Source: Typhlomys cinereus (Eukaryota; Chordata; Mammalia; Rodentia; Platacanthomyidae). From it: a stretch of 64,000 nucleotides of DNA. This document shows, one piece after another, positions 10,440 to 22,988 of the stretch. The translations under genes and the position numbers were made by a program. The notes under the pieces are model-generated. The model was not told the DNA's origin and did no database searches. It worked only from the letters and a program-made list of their open reading frames with translations. Each line of letters begins with the position of its first letter. Position 1 is the stretch's first letter. Where the stretch lies: positions 16,516,085 through 16,580,084 of the forward strand of contig JALPQD010000006.1 of assembly GCA_023101885.1 (NCBI GenBank), written 5' to 3'.

Positions 10440-10765
10440 TTAATCCTTTGGGGCTTCTATAGCAAACCACCAGGAAAGCAAGTTAAAAACAACTGATGTT
10501 GCTTTAGGATATTTCTCTTAAATATGAAATATAAACTCAAGGTGCCTTATAAGGCTCAATGCTGGGTGACCCAGCTCCTTGTTGAAGATTGTCTTCTCCC
10601 CATGTATAGCACTCGGTAGAAGGAAACAAATGACTACTAGACCTTTGATAAGAACACCAAACTCACTTTGCCTTCATCACTCAAGTTATCTCCTGCAGGG
10701 CTTACTTCTTAATATCATTCCCTTTGGGTTAGTTAGATTTCTTCATATGAAGTTGGCAGGGTATG
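10440..10765 (-). mobile_element. Possible MaLR (MLT1-type) LTR, strongly diverged
   Basis: The block 'gataagaacaccaaactcactttgccttcatcactcaagttatctcctgcagggc' followed by 'taatatcattccctttgggttagttagatttcttcatatga' follows the reverse complement of MLT1-type LTRs. The better preserved copy at 34385-34725 supports this reading. Confidence 0.5.
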
Positions 10766-11335
10766 CAAGCATGCCCACAGGACATGGGTCACTCTCCATC
10801 TGCAGCACCAATGGTGATCTCCTCTGTTTTGATCACTTGAAGGGCAGCACTGCAAAACAGTAGCTTCAAGTAGCAGGGCGGGTCCTGAGCAAAGAACTTT
10901 GCTACAACAAATGGTTTGCTTTCTCTCTAGGGAATATTCACTAATCTAAATAGTTAAAAACTGCTAAGAAGTAATAACACATGCAAGACCCCCCAAGCCC
11001 TCTAGAGCAACTTGTTCTCCTTTCTTAGAAGAAATACTGTAAACATTAAATTATTCAGGCAGTATTCAATGAAGCAACACAATGCATCTGACAACAGTAA
11101 AACTTGAACTTCATGTTTTTTGAACTTTATTGAAGGTGGCATACTGTCATATAATATGCACATTATCCTTGATGGAAGTTTATGGTAGTACACAGCTTTC
11201 CAGTTACGAACTGTGGTCTGTTAATTCCACAGAAATAATGTAGAATTACACTTTTCCCTCATTTCAAAGATATTTGATTTTGTCAACAGCCACAGGCATA
11301 TGTTATAATAACACTTTAATGGCCACTTTTTGGAT
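10766..11335. other. Unassigned DNA
   Basis: Nothing recognised. Short frames here look like chance. Confidence 0.5.
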
Positions 11336-11965
11336 ATATTAATTTTTTTAAAAAATTAACTTATTTTGTGGCAATTTCATGCCTGCATAAGTTATATTGT
11401 TGTCACATTTATCCTTCTTATCTCTCTTACTATCCTGCATATGCCCAAACATTTGACCACTTCCTCCCACCTAGTATATCCCCACTTTCATGACTTTTTG
11501 TTTTGTTTTAGTTTTCCTTTGTGACACTCTGGGTTTAACCAAGGCCATGTATATGGCATGAGTGTGAAGCTATTCACTGGAGCATAAGTAAATTACCATT
11601 GGCTACATCATTGTAAACAAGAAATTTCTGTTCCCTAGCCATCCTTGACTACAATTAGGTCCCATTGGGCAGTGTCAAGCCGTGTGAGCACCTCCCTATC
11701 TATGACTGAATGTTTATCAGCTTGGTTTTGTGCACACTCTATGCAATCAACAACAGCCTTAGTGAGTTAATGAGTGCATGTTTGTATCATGTCCATTGGA
11801 CATTGCTGTAGCATCTCCCTTACCATCACTGAGGTATTACATTCTTTCTGCTCCTCTTCTATCATGTTACCTGAATCATGGAAAGGATTCATATTGGTGT
11901 TTTATCTAAAGCTGAACAATCGACAGGCACTTGTTCTTAGCCTGTTGAGCATCCTTGAGTCTCTA
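11336..11965 (-). mobile_element. L1 3' UTR fragment, minus strand
   Basis: The block 'gtattacattctttctgctcctcttctatcatgttacctgaatcatgg' (11833-11881) is the reverse complement of the 'ctcagggaacat-gaagag-gaaagaatgtaagag' region of rodent L1 3' UTRs, seen in plus orientation at 2080-2130 and 51030-51070. It is followed by the 'agctgaacaatcgacaggcacttgttctta' block. The left part (11340-11500) carries the pyrimidine-rich complement of the L1 3' end. Confidence 0.7.
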
Positions 11966-11989
11966 CATAACTGCTGATTCCTGCAAGGA

Positions 11990-12310
11990 ATCTCTAATCA
12001 GGACTGAGGGAAACACTAGTCTATGGGGATGAACATATGTGGAACTTTTTGGAGGTAGAGTCCAGTAGGAGGAGGAAGGAATGGCACAGGGATCAAGTCT
12101 TGTGGTTTGGTTACCCAGACTACATTGAGTTTACTCTTGCCATCTCCACTTTTCTGATGGCAGCAGTGACCTAAGCCTCCTTCTTGCTTCTAAGATTTAT
12201 GCCATAGTGCACAAGATACTCTGGGGAACTTGAGCCAAACAAATCTCCTCTTTCTCTCTTAGGTCATGTATTAGTATTGTCTCACAGCAGTGAACAGAAA
12301 AGTAATTACA
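11990..12310 (+). mobile_element. Rodent interspersed repeat, family not named
   Basis: The end block 'ttgagccaaacaaatctcctctttctctcttaggtcatgtattagtattgtctcacagcagtgaacagaaaagtaa' is a recurrent rodent repeat terminus. A related but separate piece is at 39425-39690. I cannot tell from memory whether it is a hAT-derived rodent repeat or a MaLR LTR. Confidence 0.5.
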
Positions 12311-12889
12311 ATAGATCTAAAGCTGGTACAGGCCACTGCTCATGTTTTTCCCCTTTCATTTGGCACTATGAGGCTAAGCAGCAGAGAGGAAACTTTCAGC
12401 TTAGTTCTGGCATGGTTTCTCTCTATTGTGCAACCAGAGTATATGGTGTTGACTTCAATAGGATCTTACTATCCAGTTCCAGTGGAAAACCAAAGGCAAT
12501 GTCCAATACTCTAAGTTTTGGAGGCCTCTGGAGCCTTTCTGGCCAAGTCATAGGGAGCTGTTCCACACATGGTATTAAGGTTTTTCATTAAGTTTCATTC
12601 AGATTCCCTTGTATGACACTTCTGCTCAATTTTTTAACTTATATTTTTATTATTTTTTAAAGTAGTAGATTTCTAAGTGAACTCTTCATACAGTTTTAGT
12701 TTGGCTTAACACTTCTCCTGCTCCATTATTTCCTTATGTAACCTCCATACTGAGTCATATGACACTAATTATATATAGATATGGTAGGTATTATTTTGAG
12801 GAATCTTGTTTTAGTTATATGTGGGGTTGGTACAATTTGACTATATCCCTTAAATTTCATGAGTTATAAGTATAATTGCTAATTCAAGA
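12311..12889. other. Unassigned DNA
   Basis: The 104- and 74-residue overlapping frames at 12277-12591 match nothing I recognise. The first one starts in repeat sequence. Confidence 0.45.
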
Positions 12890-13220
12890 GATTGGGTAGT
12901 GTTGGAAAAATTAAGGCTTAATATGAGGTAACTAGATAAGAATGGTTCTGTTTTCATGAATGATAATCATGGGAAGGCATAATTATCAAGAATGTATATT
13001 TGTTATCAATGTGGCCCTAACTGCCTGTGTTCCCTGGCTGTCTCTCTGACTTTCTTGATTGTATATTTGCTACCATGGGGTGATATAGTAAGAAAGTCTT
13101 CACTAGATGCTAGCAGCTTGATCTTGGATTTCCCAGCCTTCTGAAGATTAAATAATTGGGGTTTACAAATTTCCCACTTTCATATATTGTGCTATAGCAG
13201 CAGAAAATAAATTAGAAATG
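12890..13220 (+). mobile_element. MaLR LTR (ERVL-MaLR, MLT1/MST-type)
   Basis: Contains the MaLR 3' block order: 'cagcttgatcttggatttcccagccttctgaaga' (13110-13147), then 'aataattggggtttacaaattt', then 'tattgtgctatagcagcagaaaataaatta' (13186-13215). The 5' part, 'aaggcttaatatgaggtaactaga', fits the matching upstream block. No internal region is attached. Confidence 0.75.
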
Positions 13221-14404
13221 ATGTAATGTGGATGGAGATATGAATACATTTATATATAGTAGGGGATGATACAATCTTACTTAGGATTCTGATGGACAAT
13301 TTGAAATCTGCCATTCTAATTAGCAGAGTCTTCAAATTAAAAGAGATATCAAGCTTGTGCAACACTAAACAATTTGAATATTATCAAATGCCAGTTGTTT
13401 CTAAAACATCTCAAAACTTATAATCTTGTTGACAAAATGCATGAAAATCTGTTCCCCTCTCTTCTAGCTGCTCACTTAATACAATAGCTGAGTTATGACA
13501 CAGAGGTGTCAGTTATAGAAACCCCATTTACTCTTAGAATACAAACAAGATACATTAAATCCCATAAACTACTTAAGTCTGTACTTCCTAATAATTAAAA
13601 AGAGAATTAAACATACTTGTAAAAATGCTATTAAATATGTTATTGTTCAAAAAAGCATTCAAATAAAAGCATTCAAATAACCACGTGCTTCATTATCCGC
13701 AGTGGTATATATTGTTTATAAATGAAAGAGATGCTCTCATACACTTGTCAAGAAACTGTCAAGAAATCACCAAGGGTTGTATTTTTATTATACTGTTGCC
13801 TAACTGTAGGCTTTGGCCTATGATATTAAAAGAATTTGTGTATGTGGAAATCAGCCTATTTAACACAGAGAAGCATAATGGAACTCTGGTTTTAATAATT
13901 GCTTGACACATTTCAATTATTTAATAATTCAACAATTATTTTATAATATTTTTCATATCTTAAGTGCAGAACGACACTGCTATTCAAATCTGCTTCAGGT
14001 GTATAATCATCTCAGCAGAGGCGCAGGCTATGAGAGTAGAAAGCATTCTCAAAATGCTATTGTCCAATTTTGATTGTATGTTTCATCAGAATTCCTAAAA
14101 AAATTTGGAGACACGTTCATAACAAAACCAGCTTTTTCTCCTGATTCCAATGGCTTCAGAGTGTAACTTGCTAAAAATCTCATTTATAAACGTAGTCAAC
14201 ATAAGTAATTTCTGAAAAGTTTTTTTGTAAGAGAATGGCCCCTGTGCATGGGTTTTGAAGTGCATTTTTCACAGACTTTTCTAGTCCTTCAAAGGAGGTA
14301 TGAGCCGAGTTTGCACCTTCTTGGAATTGCCAGGAGTACCCTTGAGCAGTTCAGTAGAACAAGCAGATGTTCTGAGAACAGTGAGTTTGAGTGATCAAGA
14401 AGTT
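13221..14404. other. Unassigned, single-copy-looking DNA
   Basis: No gene recognised. A direct duplication of aaagcattcaaat lies at about 13652-13680. The stretch 14140-14400 is somewhat richer in GC and free of recognised repeats. Confidence 0.5.
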
Positions 14405-14960
14405 GTGTTTCTTTTTTATTCTTTTTATTTTATTTTTCTAGTTTTACAAACATAATGAGTGGTTGTCTCTGCCTCTCCTCCTTTTACCCTCCCTCTCTCC
14501 CCTTCCTTTCTTCTATTATCCTTCTCTCTTCACTAATCCATCCCTCTCCCTCTCATCCTCCTTTCTATCCACTTGTGTGGGTCCCAAGGTTCCCTTCAGA
14601 TTGTCTGCTTTAGTAGAGACTGAGGCCTTTTTGATAGATTAAGTGGTCCTTCCTTGGGCAAACCCACTGATAGAGACACTCCCCTTCCCTGTCTGCACTA
14701 GTCCCTAAGATTCACACTGCTTGTAATTATTTCTCCTCCCTGATCTATGGGGGAATGTTGATATGCCAGTCATTGTGAAGGTCTAATGAGGATAAGTTTC
14801 ATTGCAGTAACTTCCTAATTCAGCATCCCTGATTTATGTGGAATGATCTGGCTGGCAGTGGACCTCCCCACCTTTAAGATCTTACACTCTTAAGGCCTCC
14901 TCTTCTGCAAGGGTTCCCGAGACTTAGAATAGAAGCATTTCTGGAACTCACATAAAACTG
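14405..14960 (-). mobile_element. L1 3'-end fragment, minus strand
   Basis: 'tttctagttttacaaacataatgagtggttgtctctgcctctcc', a long pyrimidine tract (14470-14565), then 'cttgtgtgggtcccaaggttccc' and 'gatatgccagtcattgtgaag'. This is the same series as 8880-9140 but longer, and includes 'cctcccCacctttaagatcttacactct'-type sequence to about 14960. Confidence 0.6.
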
Positions 14961-15486
14961 CACCTCCTGGTAAAGTGCAATATGACAGAACTGAAAACAC
15001 ACAGAAATAGGAAAAGACAAAAACATCAAGGAGGCCTTTGCTAGAATCTAGACCTGAATTTCAGAACCAAATGTAAAAATAATTCAGAGTTAGGGTTAAG
15101 GTGAGTTTTAGCACCTCTATCTGAATTTTCTGAACAGTAGTTAGGTTATTCTGAAATGCTGTAGGTTACTGAGTATTTTATGAATTTTTGAAACCTTTCC
15201 ATAATCATCCAGAATACTAGGTTTTGGTGTGCAATGTGGTCTCTCCTTATCGATATTTGCTGTGAATCATCTGAGTAGGATTTTGCCCAAGGCTTTTTCA
15301 TTTTGATACTTCTGTGGACTCTCACCAATAGTCAATAAGAAAAACATGTGTGATTCACCTGAGGAAGATTCTTCCTTGGATTACTACTATATGGCACTAG
15401 AGGAAGTAGTTGTATGCTTTTAAAAAAGAATAACCTGAAGGTTTCTATTTAGATGGGGAAACATCTATAAATAAAAGAAGAGTTCC
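14961..15486. other. Unassigned DNA
   Basis: Nothing recognised. Confidence 0.5.
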
Positions 15487-15600
15487 TGGCCGAGGTAAGA
15501 CAGATGTTGTGTCCATGGTGAGTTCAAGGCTATCCTGAACTACAAAGTGAACCTCTGCCTTACAAAATAACAACAGAAAAACAAAATCAAAACAGAGAGG
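15487..15600 (+). mobile_element. B1 SINE fragment
   Basis: The block 'gagttcaaggctatcctgaactacaaagtgaacctctgccttacaaaataac' followed by an A-rich tail is the 7SL-derived B1 3' half. It is truncated at its 5' end. Confidence 0.85.
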
Positions 15601-16455
15601 AATGAAAAAGAAACACACTCCTCATACAAGCTCTTACTGTCCTCTGCTATGTTCCTGGTAGCAACGGCTGGAATCCCTTTCTAAGCTCATCTGTACCCTG
15701 GGATCATTGCAAAAAGAGAGATGGTACTGTGAATTCTTTGTAAATGAATAAAAGGAGAGACTAGTAAACTCATGCTCTAATGAGCATTTAAGCCAAATTT
15801 TATTCAATCCATACGTATCTTTCTCTTTCCTCAATAAAAATAGTAAAGCAAAGGAAAAGAAAAAGAAAACATCAAGTGAGTCTGAAACACTTGGAATAGA
15901 GAAAGTTGGCAGTATACCAAGTGGCTATTTTCTATAGAACAACTCTATCTCATGGGATCTTTCCATTCCATTTCATTATCTGTGCTAGAAAACCAGTGAA
16001 CATAACTGTTGCTCCTTCAAATTTGACATTCTCTGCTGGGCTTCTAATATCTACATCACATTCCATGGTCACAGGAAGAGCTGAACATGGCCAGCAATAA
16101 CTCATTGACCTGAATCATTCTCCAAGTCTCAGAAGTTGGCTTCATCTCTATGTAAAATTTCAGCATGATTCTTGTATATCTACCTGATTTCCTCTTCCAG
16201 GGAGAATACAGACTTAATGATTGCCCCTTGCCTTATGCTACCAAATCACTACTATTACCACTAGCATATTACCACTAATCTAGACATGATCTTGTTGCAA
16301 ATGTTTCCTCAGCATGTTATATCTAAAGTATTAATAAACAACTGCAGAGATTCAAAACTGTTAAGATATTTAAAGGGAAAGCAAATAGTAATTACTAAAG
16401 ATCATTTTAATGTGTGTATGTGTGCACATTCATATATGTGAATGAAGTACAGGTT
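15601..16455. other. Unassigned DNA
   Basis: No gene recognised. A purine-rich run lies at about 15840-15875. Confidence 0.5.
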
Positions 16456-16745
16456 CATGAGTGGCATGGGACAAACATGCCACAACACATATAGGCTCAG
16501 AGGATAAATCAAGGTGTCATCCTTCTTTGAATTACTTGTTAACCAGTACACAACCAGGGTTTCTGAGTTTCCAGGGATTTTCCTGTCTTCACTTCCTATC
16601 TCCCTCTAGGAGCAACAGGATTACAGATAGGTGTTATTTTGACAAGCTTTACATGAGTTCCAGGAATCCAAACACAAGTCCTCCTTGCTCAGCAAGCCCT
16701 TTAACCACTAGGGATATCCCCCCAGAACAAAAGTTAAGATTTAAA
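16456..16745 (-). mobile_element. B4-like SINE, minus strand
   Basis: Tail-first layout: 'ggctcagaggataaatcaaggtgtcatcc', 'ttctgagtttccagggattttcctgtcttcacttcctatctccc', 'gcaacaggattacagataggtg', and 'catgagttccaggaatccaaacacaagtcctccttgctcagcaagccctttaaccac' ending near 16730. This is the reverse complement of a tRNA-headed B4-type element. The plus frame 16461-16769 is SINE-derived. Confidence 0.75.
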
Positions 16746-18479
16746 AGACATGTGCTCGGAGTCATGTAAAGAGATAACTGTTACATGCAAAAATTACATG
16801 CTGCTAATATGATGCCTGCAACTGAAATTTGACTTGTCTGATTCCAGGAGGTAGGCAAATGAGTTATAGCAAGGAAGTTTCAAGGAGACTGTGTGTTAGA
16901 CCTACTGTCACATACACCCACTCTGACTTCTGTAAAAGTAGACACTGTCATGCTGCAAAAGAGAAAGAGAGAGACATAAGCAACTACAGGAATAGGATGG
17001 GGCAAGCACTAGTTGACCTCGGACTTCTAGTAAAAATAACATTTTCTGCTTGCCATTCTCTTCTTTCTCTCCTATCAAAATATACAGCTGTTGGAGCCAA
17101 GAGTCAGTTGTGACAAGGGCAGATGCCAACAAGAACAATAACAGCAAAAATATGTTAATGATCCTCTCAATGCTGCCAGTTCTTCAATTCCATTCAATTA
17201 TCTCTGCTTTTCCTCCTGATTTCCATGACTCCAGGACGTTATCAAGTGCTTCATAATTAATCAGGCACCAGCCTCCCTGTGCTAATGAGACTCTCTTTAC
17301 CACACCCCTCCCTCAAGCAGGTCTCCATTCCTAATCCTCACTCCTTAGGCATTATATCTTCTCTCCCCTTGCTGGAGTGGCCTTGGGGCTTTTGAAATGA
17401 TCCCAAAAGGAAGAAGAGCTTCTCCTGACAGATTTAAGGAGGATTAGCATATGATAATGTTAAAGCCTACTAGTTATCTATCATTGCTAGCCTGAAAAGA
17501 AGGACTTGTTCTGTTCATTACCAGTGACTAGCAGCCAACTGCCTTCCACTCTTCCTCCCATCTCCTTGTGCCCACCACACTTTAGCTCTGCCACTAATTT
17601 ACAGGCTGAGGATGATTGCATTTATTTTTATTCCCCTTTGGGCAATTTTTATTTTCCTTTCCAGGTCCACCTGCTCACATAGTTATAACTATTCATTTCA
17701 TTTCTCCCTTCCTTGGTATCCATGTATGCAGTAGTTTCCATTTTATTGAGGTGAATATTTTTCCGGAACATAGCTCCTTTCTCTTGTTTTTGTAGAAGTG
17801 TTTCTATCATTTTCATTTTTACTTTCTTCTCCTTTTATTTTATTGTTGCTGTTGTTTCTCTCTGTCTTGAAAACAAAATAAAATACTTCCTGCTTTCTCT
17901 CCTATTTGTGAAAGACTCTTATATCTAACTCCATCTCCTGGCCAGAGTTGCTATGACCTACAGCACTGTGTACAGCCAAGATTTCCTCTTCCACTGTCTT
18001 TGCTCTCCATTTCACAGCACTGAACACCTTACTTTACATACAACCTTCAAGTAGTCTGAACAAGATTAGTGTAGACCTGGATGCCTCATTCATTAGCTAA
18101 ATGCTATAACACTTTCAGTTACTACAAACATTACTCAAACATAGGTCTTTTGTCCACAGAGGATACATTCCAAGACCCTCAGAATATCCCAAGCTGAATA
18201 ATTTAGACTTCAATTTGTAACATTTTTCCTTTGTAAACAAGCATATGATGAACTTTAGTTTATACATTAGATACAGAAGAGATAATCAGCACAGTAGGAG
18301 ATTAATAATGGGATGTTATTATAATACAGCGCATTAAATGCTGTGTGTTCTCTTCTCCACTTAATACTCTATTGAAGTTTACTGATAATGTTTAACCATA
18401 GTAATAAAAATTGAAGAAAATTAAAATTCTGGTAAATGTGAAAACTTTATCACATTTTTAATGTGTGCCTCTTGATATA
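16746..18479. other. Unassigned, partly pyrimidine-rich DNA
   Basis: No gene recognised. The parts 17120-17420 and 17540-18010 are pyrimidine-rich on the plus strand and could be remains of an ancient LINE, which I cannot confirm. Confidence 0.4.
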
Positions 18480-18790
18480 CCACTTTTGATGTATTTTAAA
18501 CATGTATGTATACATGTACATATGTGTACATTGAATTAAGACCAAAGATGACTTCAGGTACCAATCACAATGTCACTTACTTCCTTTGTGAGGATGGTCT
18601 CTTATTGGCATGGAACTTAACAAGTAGGCTAGACTTGCTTGACTAGCCAATCTAAGGGGTAACAAGTGCTTTCAAGGGAAATCACTATGACTCATGTTTT
18701 TTTACATGTACGTTTTATCATTAACCCAAGGTCCTCATGCTTATAAGATAAGCAGGCTACATACTGAACCATCTCCCCATTCAGAAATCC
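18480..18790 (-). mobile_element. B4-like SINE, minus strand, diverged
   Basis: An alternating purine-pyrimidine start (atgtatacatgtacatatgtgtac) is followed by 'ccaaagatgacttcaggtaccaatcac' and ends in 'taacccaaggtcctcatgcttataaga' and 'tactgaaccatctccccattc', the reverse complement of a tRNA-like head. Confidence 0.65.
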
Positions 18791-18879
18791 TATTTTGTCT
18801 CTAAAGAAGAATTTACCTAAAACCAAAAAAGGATATTTTATACCATTGTTTAATCATAAGAATAGTGAAAATGAAGAAA

Positions 18880-18917
18880 AATGAATGAATGAATGAATGA
18901 ATGAATGAATGAATGAA
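18880..18917. repeat. (ATGA)n microsatellite with adjoining purine tract
   Basis: About nine ATGA units, followed by a purine-rich GAAA/GGAA stretch to about 19012. The minus-strand Phe/Ser-rich frame 19076-18813 comes from this. Confidence 0.9.
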
Positions 18918-19012
18918 AGAAAGACATAAAGGAAGAAAGGAAGGAAAGAAAGAGAATGAAAAAATGAAAAGAGGAAAGGAAAGATAAAAGGTAAGAAAGA
19001 AAAAGAAAAAAA

Positions 19013-19695
19013 TTAAGCGCTGAGTCTCATATAAAGTCACCTTCAATTTAGAAATATGGATTAAGATATTTGTCATACTCTTTTGTTTTTCTTACAAGGA
19101 ATTACAAATTACATTTTAAGATTCCACTTTAAGGTAAGATAAATTGACGCAAAGTTTCATATTTAAAACCTTTCTCTGTTATTTATGTTATCAAATTGAA
19201 TCCTAACAGCAGCAAAAAATGTTAAGTTCTCTGTACTTACACATATTACAAAACTGGCCTAAATGTTGTCTCTTATATCTAATTATATCTATCATCAAAC
19301 AAGCTCAATTATAAAACCTAACATACTATCTTCCAAAGTCTATGTAATTCAGTACTGCTAATTACATTAAATTTACATAGAAAGACAAAGCAATGAAAAA
19401 AATCTCAAAGATGTTAATTTTGCATTTCAATTAGAATGTTTCTGAGTTATAAATTTAGCAAGCCTTGATCTGCATTTTTAATCAAATTAAAATTTCCTTA
19501 AATTAGGATTTCTTCAATTATGAATTTAAAAACAAATAAAGTTACAATTTCAATCTTAAAAGTTTTATTTCTCTAGGTATAGCAATCATGATTCTAAATA
19601 TGTAAGTAGATATCTAAGATGACCCAGGAGATAAATAATCAGACCAATTTGATTTGAGGGAAATCAACATAAACCGTTGTGTTAAACTAAGCTGA
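19013..19695. other. AT-rich unassigned DNA
   Basis: Nothing recognised. Confidence 0.5.
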
Positions 19696-19699
19696 ACCA

Positions 19700-19900
19700 C
19701 CCATATCAGTAAAGCAGCTTGCCTTTCTTTAAATGATTATTACTATTGAATGCCAAATGGAAATGGTGAAGGCCTGCACTTCAGACCCTGGTGGGCAAGG
19801 CATGAGAAATCCAAGAGCAAAGAAAAAAAGAAGGTAGCAGCAATCCTGGATGATTACTAAAGTCATCCTTGGTCCACCACATGGATACATAGTGACCTCT

Positions 19901-19949
<49 letters not shown>

Positions 19950-19987
19950 TGAATGAATGAATGAATGAATGAATGAATGAATGAATA
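19700..19987 (+). mobile_element. Old ID-related SINE ending in (CA)n and (AATG)n
   Basis: Plus-strand reading gives 'ggcctgcacttcagaccctggtgggcaaggcatgagaaatcc', 'agcaatcctggatgattactaaagtcatccttggtccacc', then (CA)n at 19902-19945 and (AATG)n at 19947-19987. This is the same family as 27969-28208 in the opposite orientation, and shows the CA tail to be its 3' end. Confidence 0.75.
19902..19987. repeat. Compound (CA)n-(AATG)n microsatellite
   Basis: 22 CA units directly followed by about ten AATG units. Confidence 0.95.
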
Positions 19988-20129
19988 GATAGAAATTTTA
20001 AAATGCTTGTCTTCTGGTTGGGTCCCAAGAGGGCTTTTGTAGTCTGTGTATAGTTATTAGAGATGCTCGAGGAACAGTGTTGTTCCATTCTTTTTTTGCT
20101 GTGGATTATAGTGTATATTCATTTCCTTG

Positions 20130-20245
20130 ATGTTTTGTGAGAGAGTCTCATGTAGTTCAAGCTAGCGTCAAGCTTGCTATTTTACAGCTTCTACCACCCA
20201 AATGCCAGAAATACAAATATGTGCCTACATGATTGTCCTTACATT
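20130..20245 (-). mobile_element. B1-like fragment, diverged
   Basis: 'gagagagtctcatgtagttcaagctagcgtcaagcttgctattttacag' is the reverse complement of the B1 3' half (compare 15520-15575), and 'ccagaaatacaaatatgtgcctaca' fits the B1 5' part. Confidence 0.65.
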
Positions 20246-20292
20246 TGTAATTTATAAACTTTTCTCATTTAAGAATGCAGAGGTTGTCCCCA

Positions 20293-20334
20293 GCATATAT
20301 ATATCGTTATATATATATATATATATATTTATAT
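20293..20334. repeat. (AT)n repeat
   Basis: Alternating AT interrupted by 'cgtt'. Confidence 0.9.
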
Positions 20335-22735
20335 TTCAGCCCCCATCTCCATTGTCTCAACCAAGGTAGCAGCAACCAATGAATTATCTCTTCCTAGCCT
20401 TTACTTTTCTCACATACTTACTTTCTCATGTTTCCCATCTTTCTATGAAACTGCTTTGTCTCTCATGAGTCCTATCAAATTTTTTTATTTGTTGAAGATC
20501 TTATGGAAGCTATGATTTTGGCTTTTCTTTATTGAAGATTTTCCATGTGATAAGTTGATATATGCATTAAAATAAAAGTTCCTATTCATCTGTTTCTTGT
20601 TACCAATGTCTGCTTCAACCATGTACAAACTGAAAGAAATTCTATGGAAAGTCTCTATACTATTTATTATTATCAGAACTAATCAAAATATACTCAGTAA
20701 AAAATATATTCACGAAGAAAATGTATTTCATTAGAAACTATTATTTTCTTAACCATGACATAATATTGAAAGGAATGTTTATTATGATGCTTTTCTATAT
20801 CTATACACTTACAGATAGCTTCAAAGTCTTCACTCTTATTCCTTAGCATTCATCTATTAAAACACTTGGAATCCATAGAGAAAAAAGGAAGCCTTATTCT
20901 ATGCAAATGAATGAAATGCTTGTTGACTGGGTCCCTTTCATAGTGTCCTAATCGAAACTGATTACCAGGACTCCAAATCTATGATGTAGAATTGTTATTT
21001 TAAGACCTATTCTATCAAGCCCCATGGAGGAAAGAAGATAGAAATATCTCTTGATCACAGACAATTATCTATAGCTCCATAATGAAAAATTGATCATCAC
21101 TTATAACAAAGGAAATGTGGATGCAATTCCATTATGTAAACATTTGGTGATACCTGTAGAATGGACTATTCAAAGAGGGTGAGGAAGCTCTGTCTCTTGT
21201 AATACAATTATGCTTCCATTACATCTGACAGATCATCTATAGCTAAAAAAATGCAAAACAAAAAAATAATAAATGCAAGCAAAAATGTTTGAGTTCTGTA
21301 AGCCAGCAGTAGCAGATTAACCAGGAAATTAGGGAACATGACTTATATCCTGATAGTAACTTCCTAGTCCTTTTAGTATGCTCCGAGACTTTGATTTTTA
21401 ACCTATGACATTTAGCAGTGTCAAAATTGAGTTTAATCATAGAATGTTTAGCAGGTTTTATAAGTGATTTCTTTATGTATGAGGTGAAACTCCCACATAA
21501 CTTTGTGACCAGATATAAGTAACCATGTATGAGTAGTGAGAAAACTTTTATCCCTTAGAGAAGGGAAGAAAATATGGAAATAAAATCAGGAGTAGTATTT
21601 TTGGAAAACCCACTATGTGTGCATCAGTGAATACTAAAGTCTGAAACAGATGTTTGACTTTAAAGAAAAGAAAATCTACCCAGGCTTCTGAAACTCTAAG
21701 AAAAGTTCTCCAAAAGAAAAATAGTTGATAAGCAGGAAACTTGAGCATACAGTTTATGATCGCTGTTTGAGATCTTTCCAGCTGAGGTGAAAGCAAAACA
21801 TGCTGGTATAAATATTCCAGACACAGATAATGGAACAGCACTAGAAAAAGATGCAAGTCAAGGTAAGGAGCATGAGTCTGGAAATGACACAAAAAAGAAA
21901 GCATAAGGACTTGGCGAAAAGCTTAGCTAAGAACCTTATTTGGCACTTGAGTCTAGCATTAAAAGGAGCAGAAAAACAGAAAGATCATGTAAACATCCCA
22001 GTACATTATCACTGTACCTCAAGGGTATAGAGACATTGGAAACTTTCACAAATGCCATCTTTCCTCATGAGAAAAAGAGGGTACTACATTTCCAATGCTC
22101 ACTTTGCTGGGAGACATTACCAGGTGATTGATTTAGCGAAGGACATATAAAGAATATTAATGTGATTTGCTTGTAAGAACTGTATAGAAGCTGCTAAAAT
22201 CCTTTCATCTTGACAATTATTTTGGAAATTCCAAAGATTGTAGCAACCAAGAGCTGGATTCTCCCACTTCGTCCAGGGTCTTTCATTTACATGGTGTGCG
22301 TCATCCTCCATCTGCATTGGACAGTGGCATGAGGACAAAATAAAATTCTCATGTGCTTACAATGAGTTTGGACAATTGTTTGCTTCTACCATACAACCCA
22401 GGCTACTCAACTAAAACAGAATTTTTCTAGAAAGAAGAAAATTTCAGCTTTGACATATATTCTTAAAGGTGTTAAGAGTAATAAAAATAAGGGAAATGAG
22501 TTGGCATTGATGAATGGAACGATAATACTGACTGAAAGAAAATTATTACAAATACATGTAGGGGAAGAAACACAATATCAGGGTCTTAGGAATATGGAGC
22601 CAAAGAAACATTACACACCATCCTCATAATAGATGTGATGCTTAAGCAGCACCAGAAGTTGATGAACCTTTCTTTGCTCTCTGTTCTTGTAGACTTCATT
22701 TGTTCTTTAAGCTGAGACCAACAGTATAAATTCGT
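20335..22735. other. Unassigned, single-copy-looking DNA
   Basis: No gene or repeat recognised. Minus-strand frames 21904-21548 and 22338-22117 have no features I recognise. A 13-base T-run is near 22736. Confidence 0.45.
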
Positions 22736-22830
22736 TTTTTTTTTTTTGTTCTTAAAATTTGGGTGGCTGAGCACTGCTGGGAAATATCAGGTAGTCACAG
22801 TAGACACACTAGACACACTAGAAAACCTTA

Positions 22831-22831
<1 letters not shown>

Positions 22832-22883
<52 letters not shown>

Positions 22884-22988
22884 ATGTAACACAGAATATA
22901 TGGGGAGGGTGTCTGTGGAAGCCCAAGGGTAACATTAGGAATCATCTTTGATTATTCTATCTTCTTACAGCTTTGTTATGCAGTTTCA
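22832..22988 (-). mobile_element. Old ID-related SINE, tail half (interrupted copy)
   Basis: (TG)n at 22832-22878, then 'ggaagcccaagggtaacattaggaatcatctttgattattc' and 'cagctttgttatgcagttt', as in the copy at 27969-28208. The match breaks off near 22988. The missing head end of the same family appears at 23322-23384. Confidence 0.7.

Noticed and set aside
18880..18917. CRISPR-like spaced repeats
   Set aside because: All regular repeats in the window are contiguous microsatellites without spacers, and the host is a eukaryote.
21548..21904. 118-residue minus-strand open frame rich in Phe and Leu
   Set aside because: The composition is what purine-rich plus-strand sequence gives. No domain and no supporting splice or start context.
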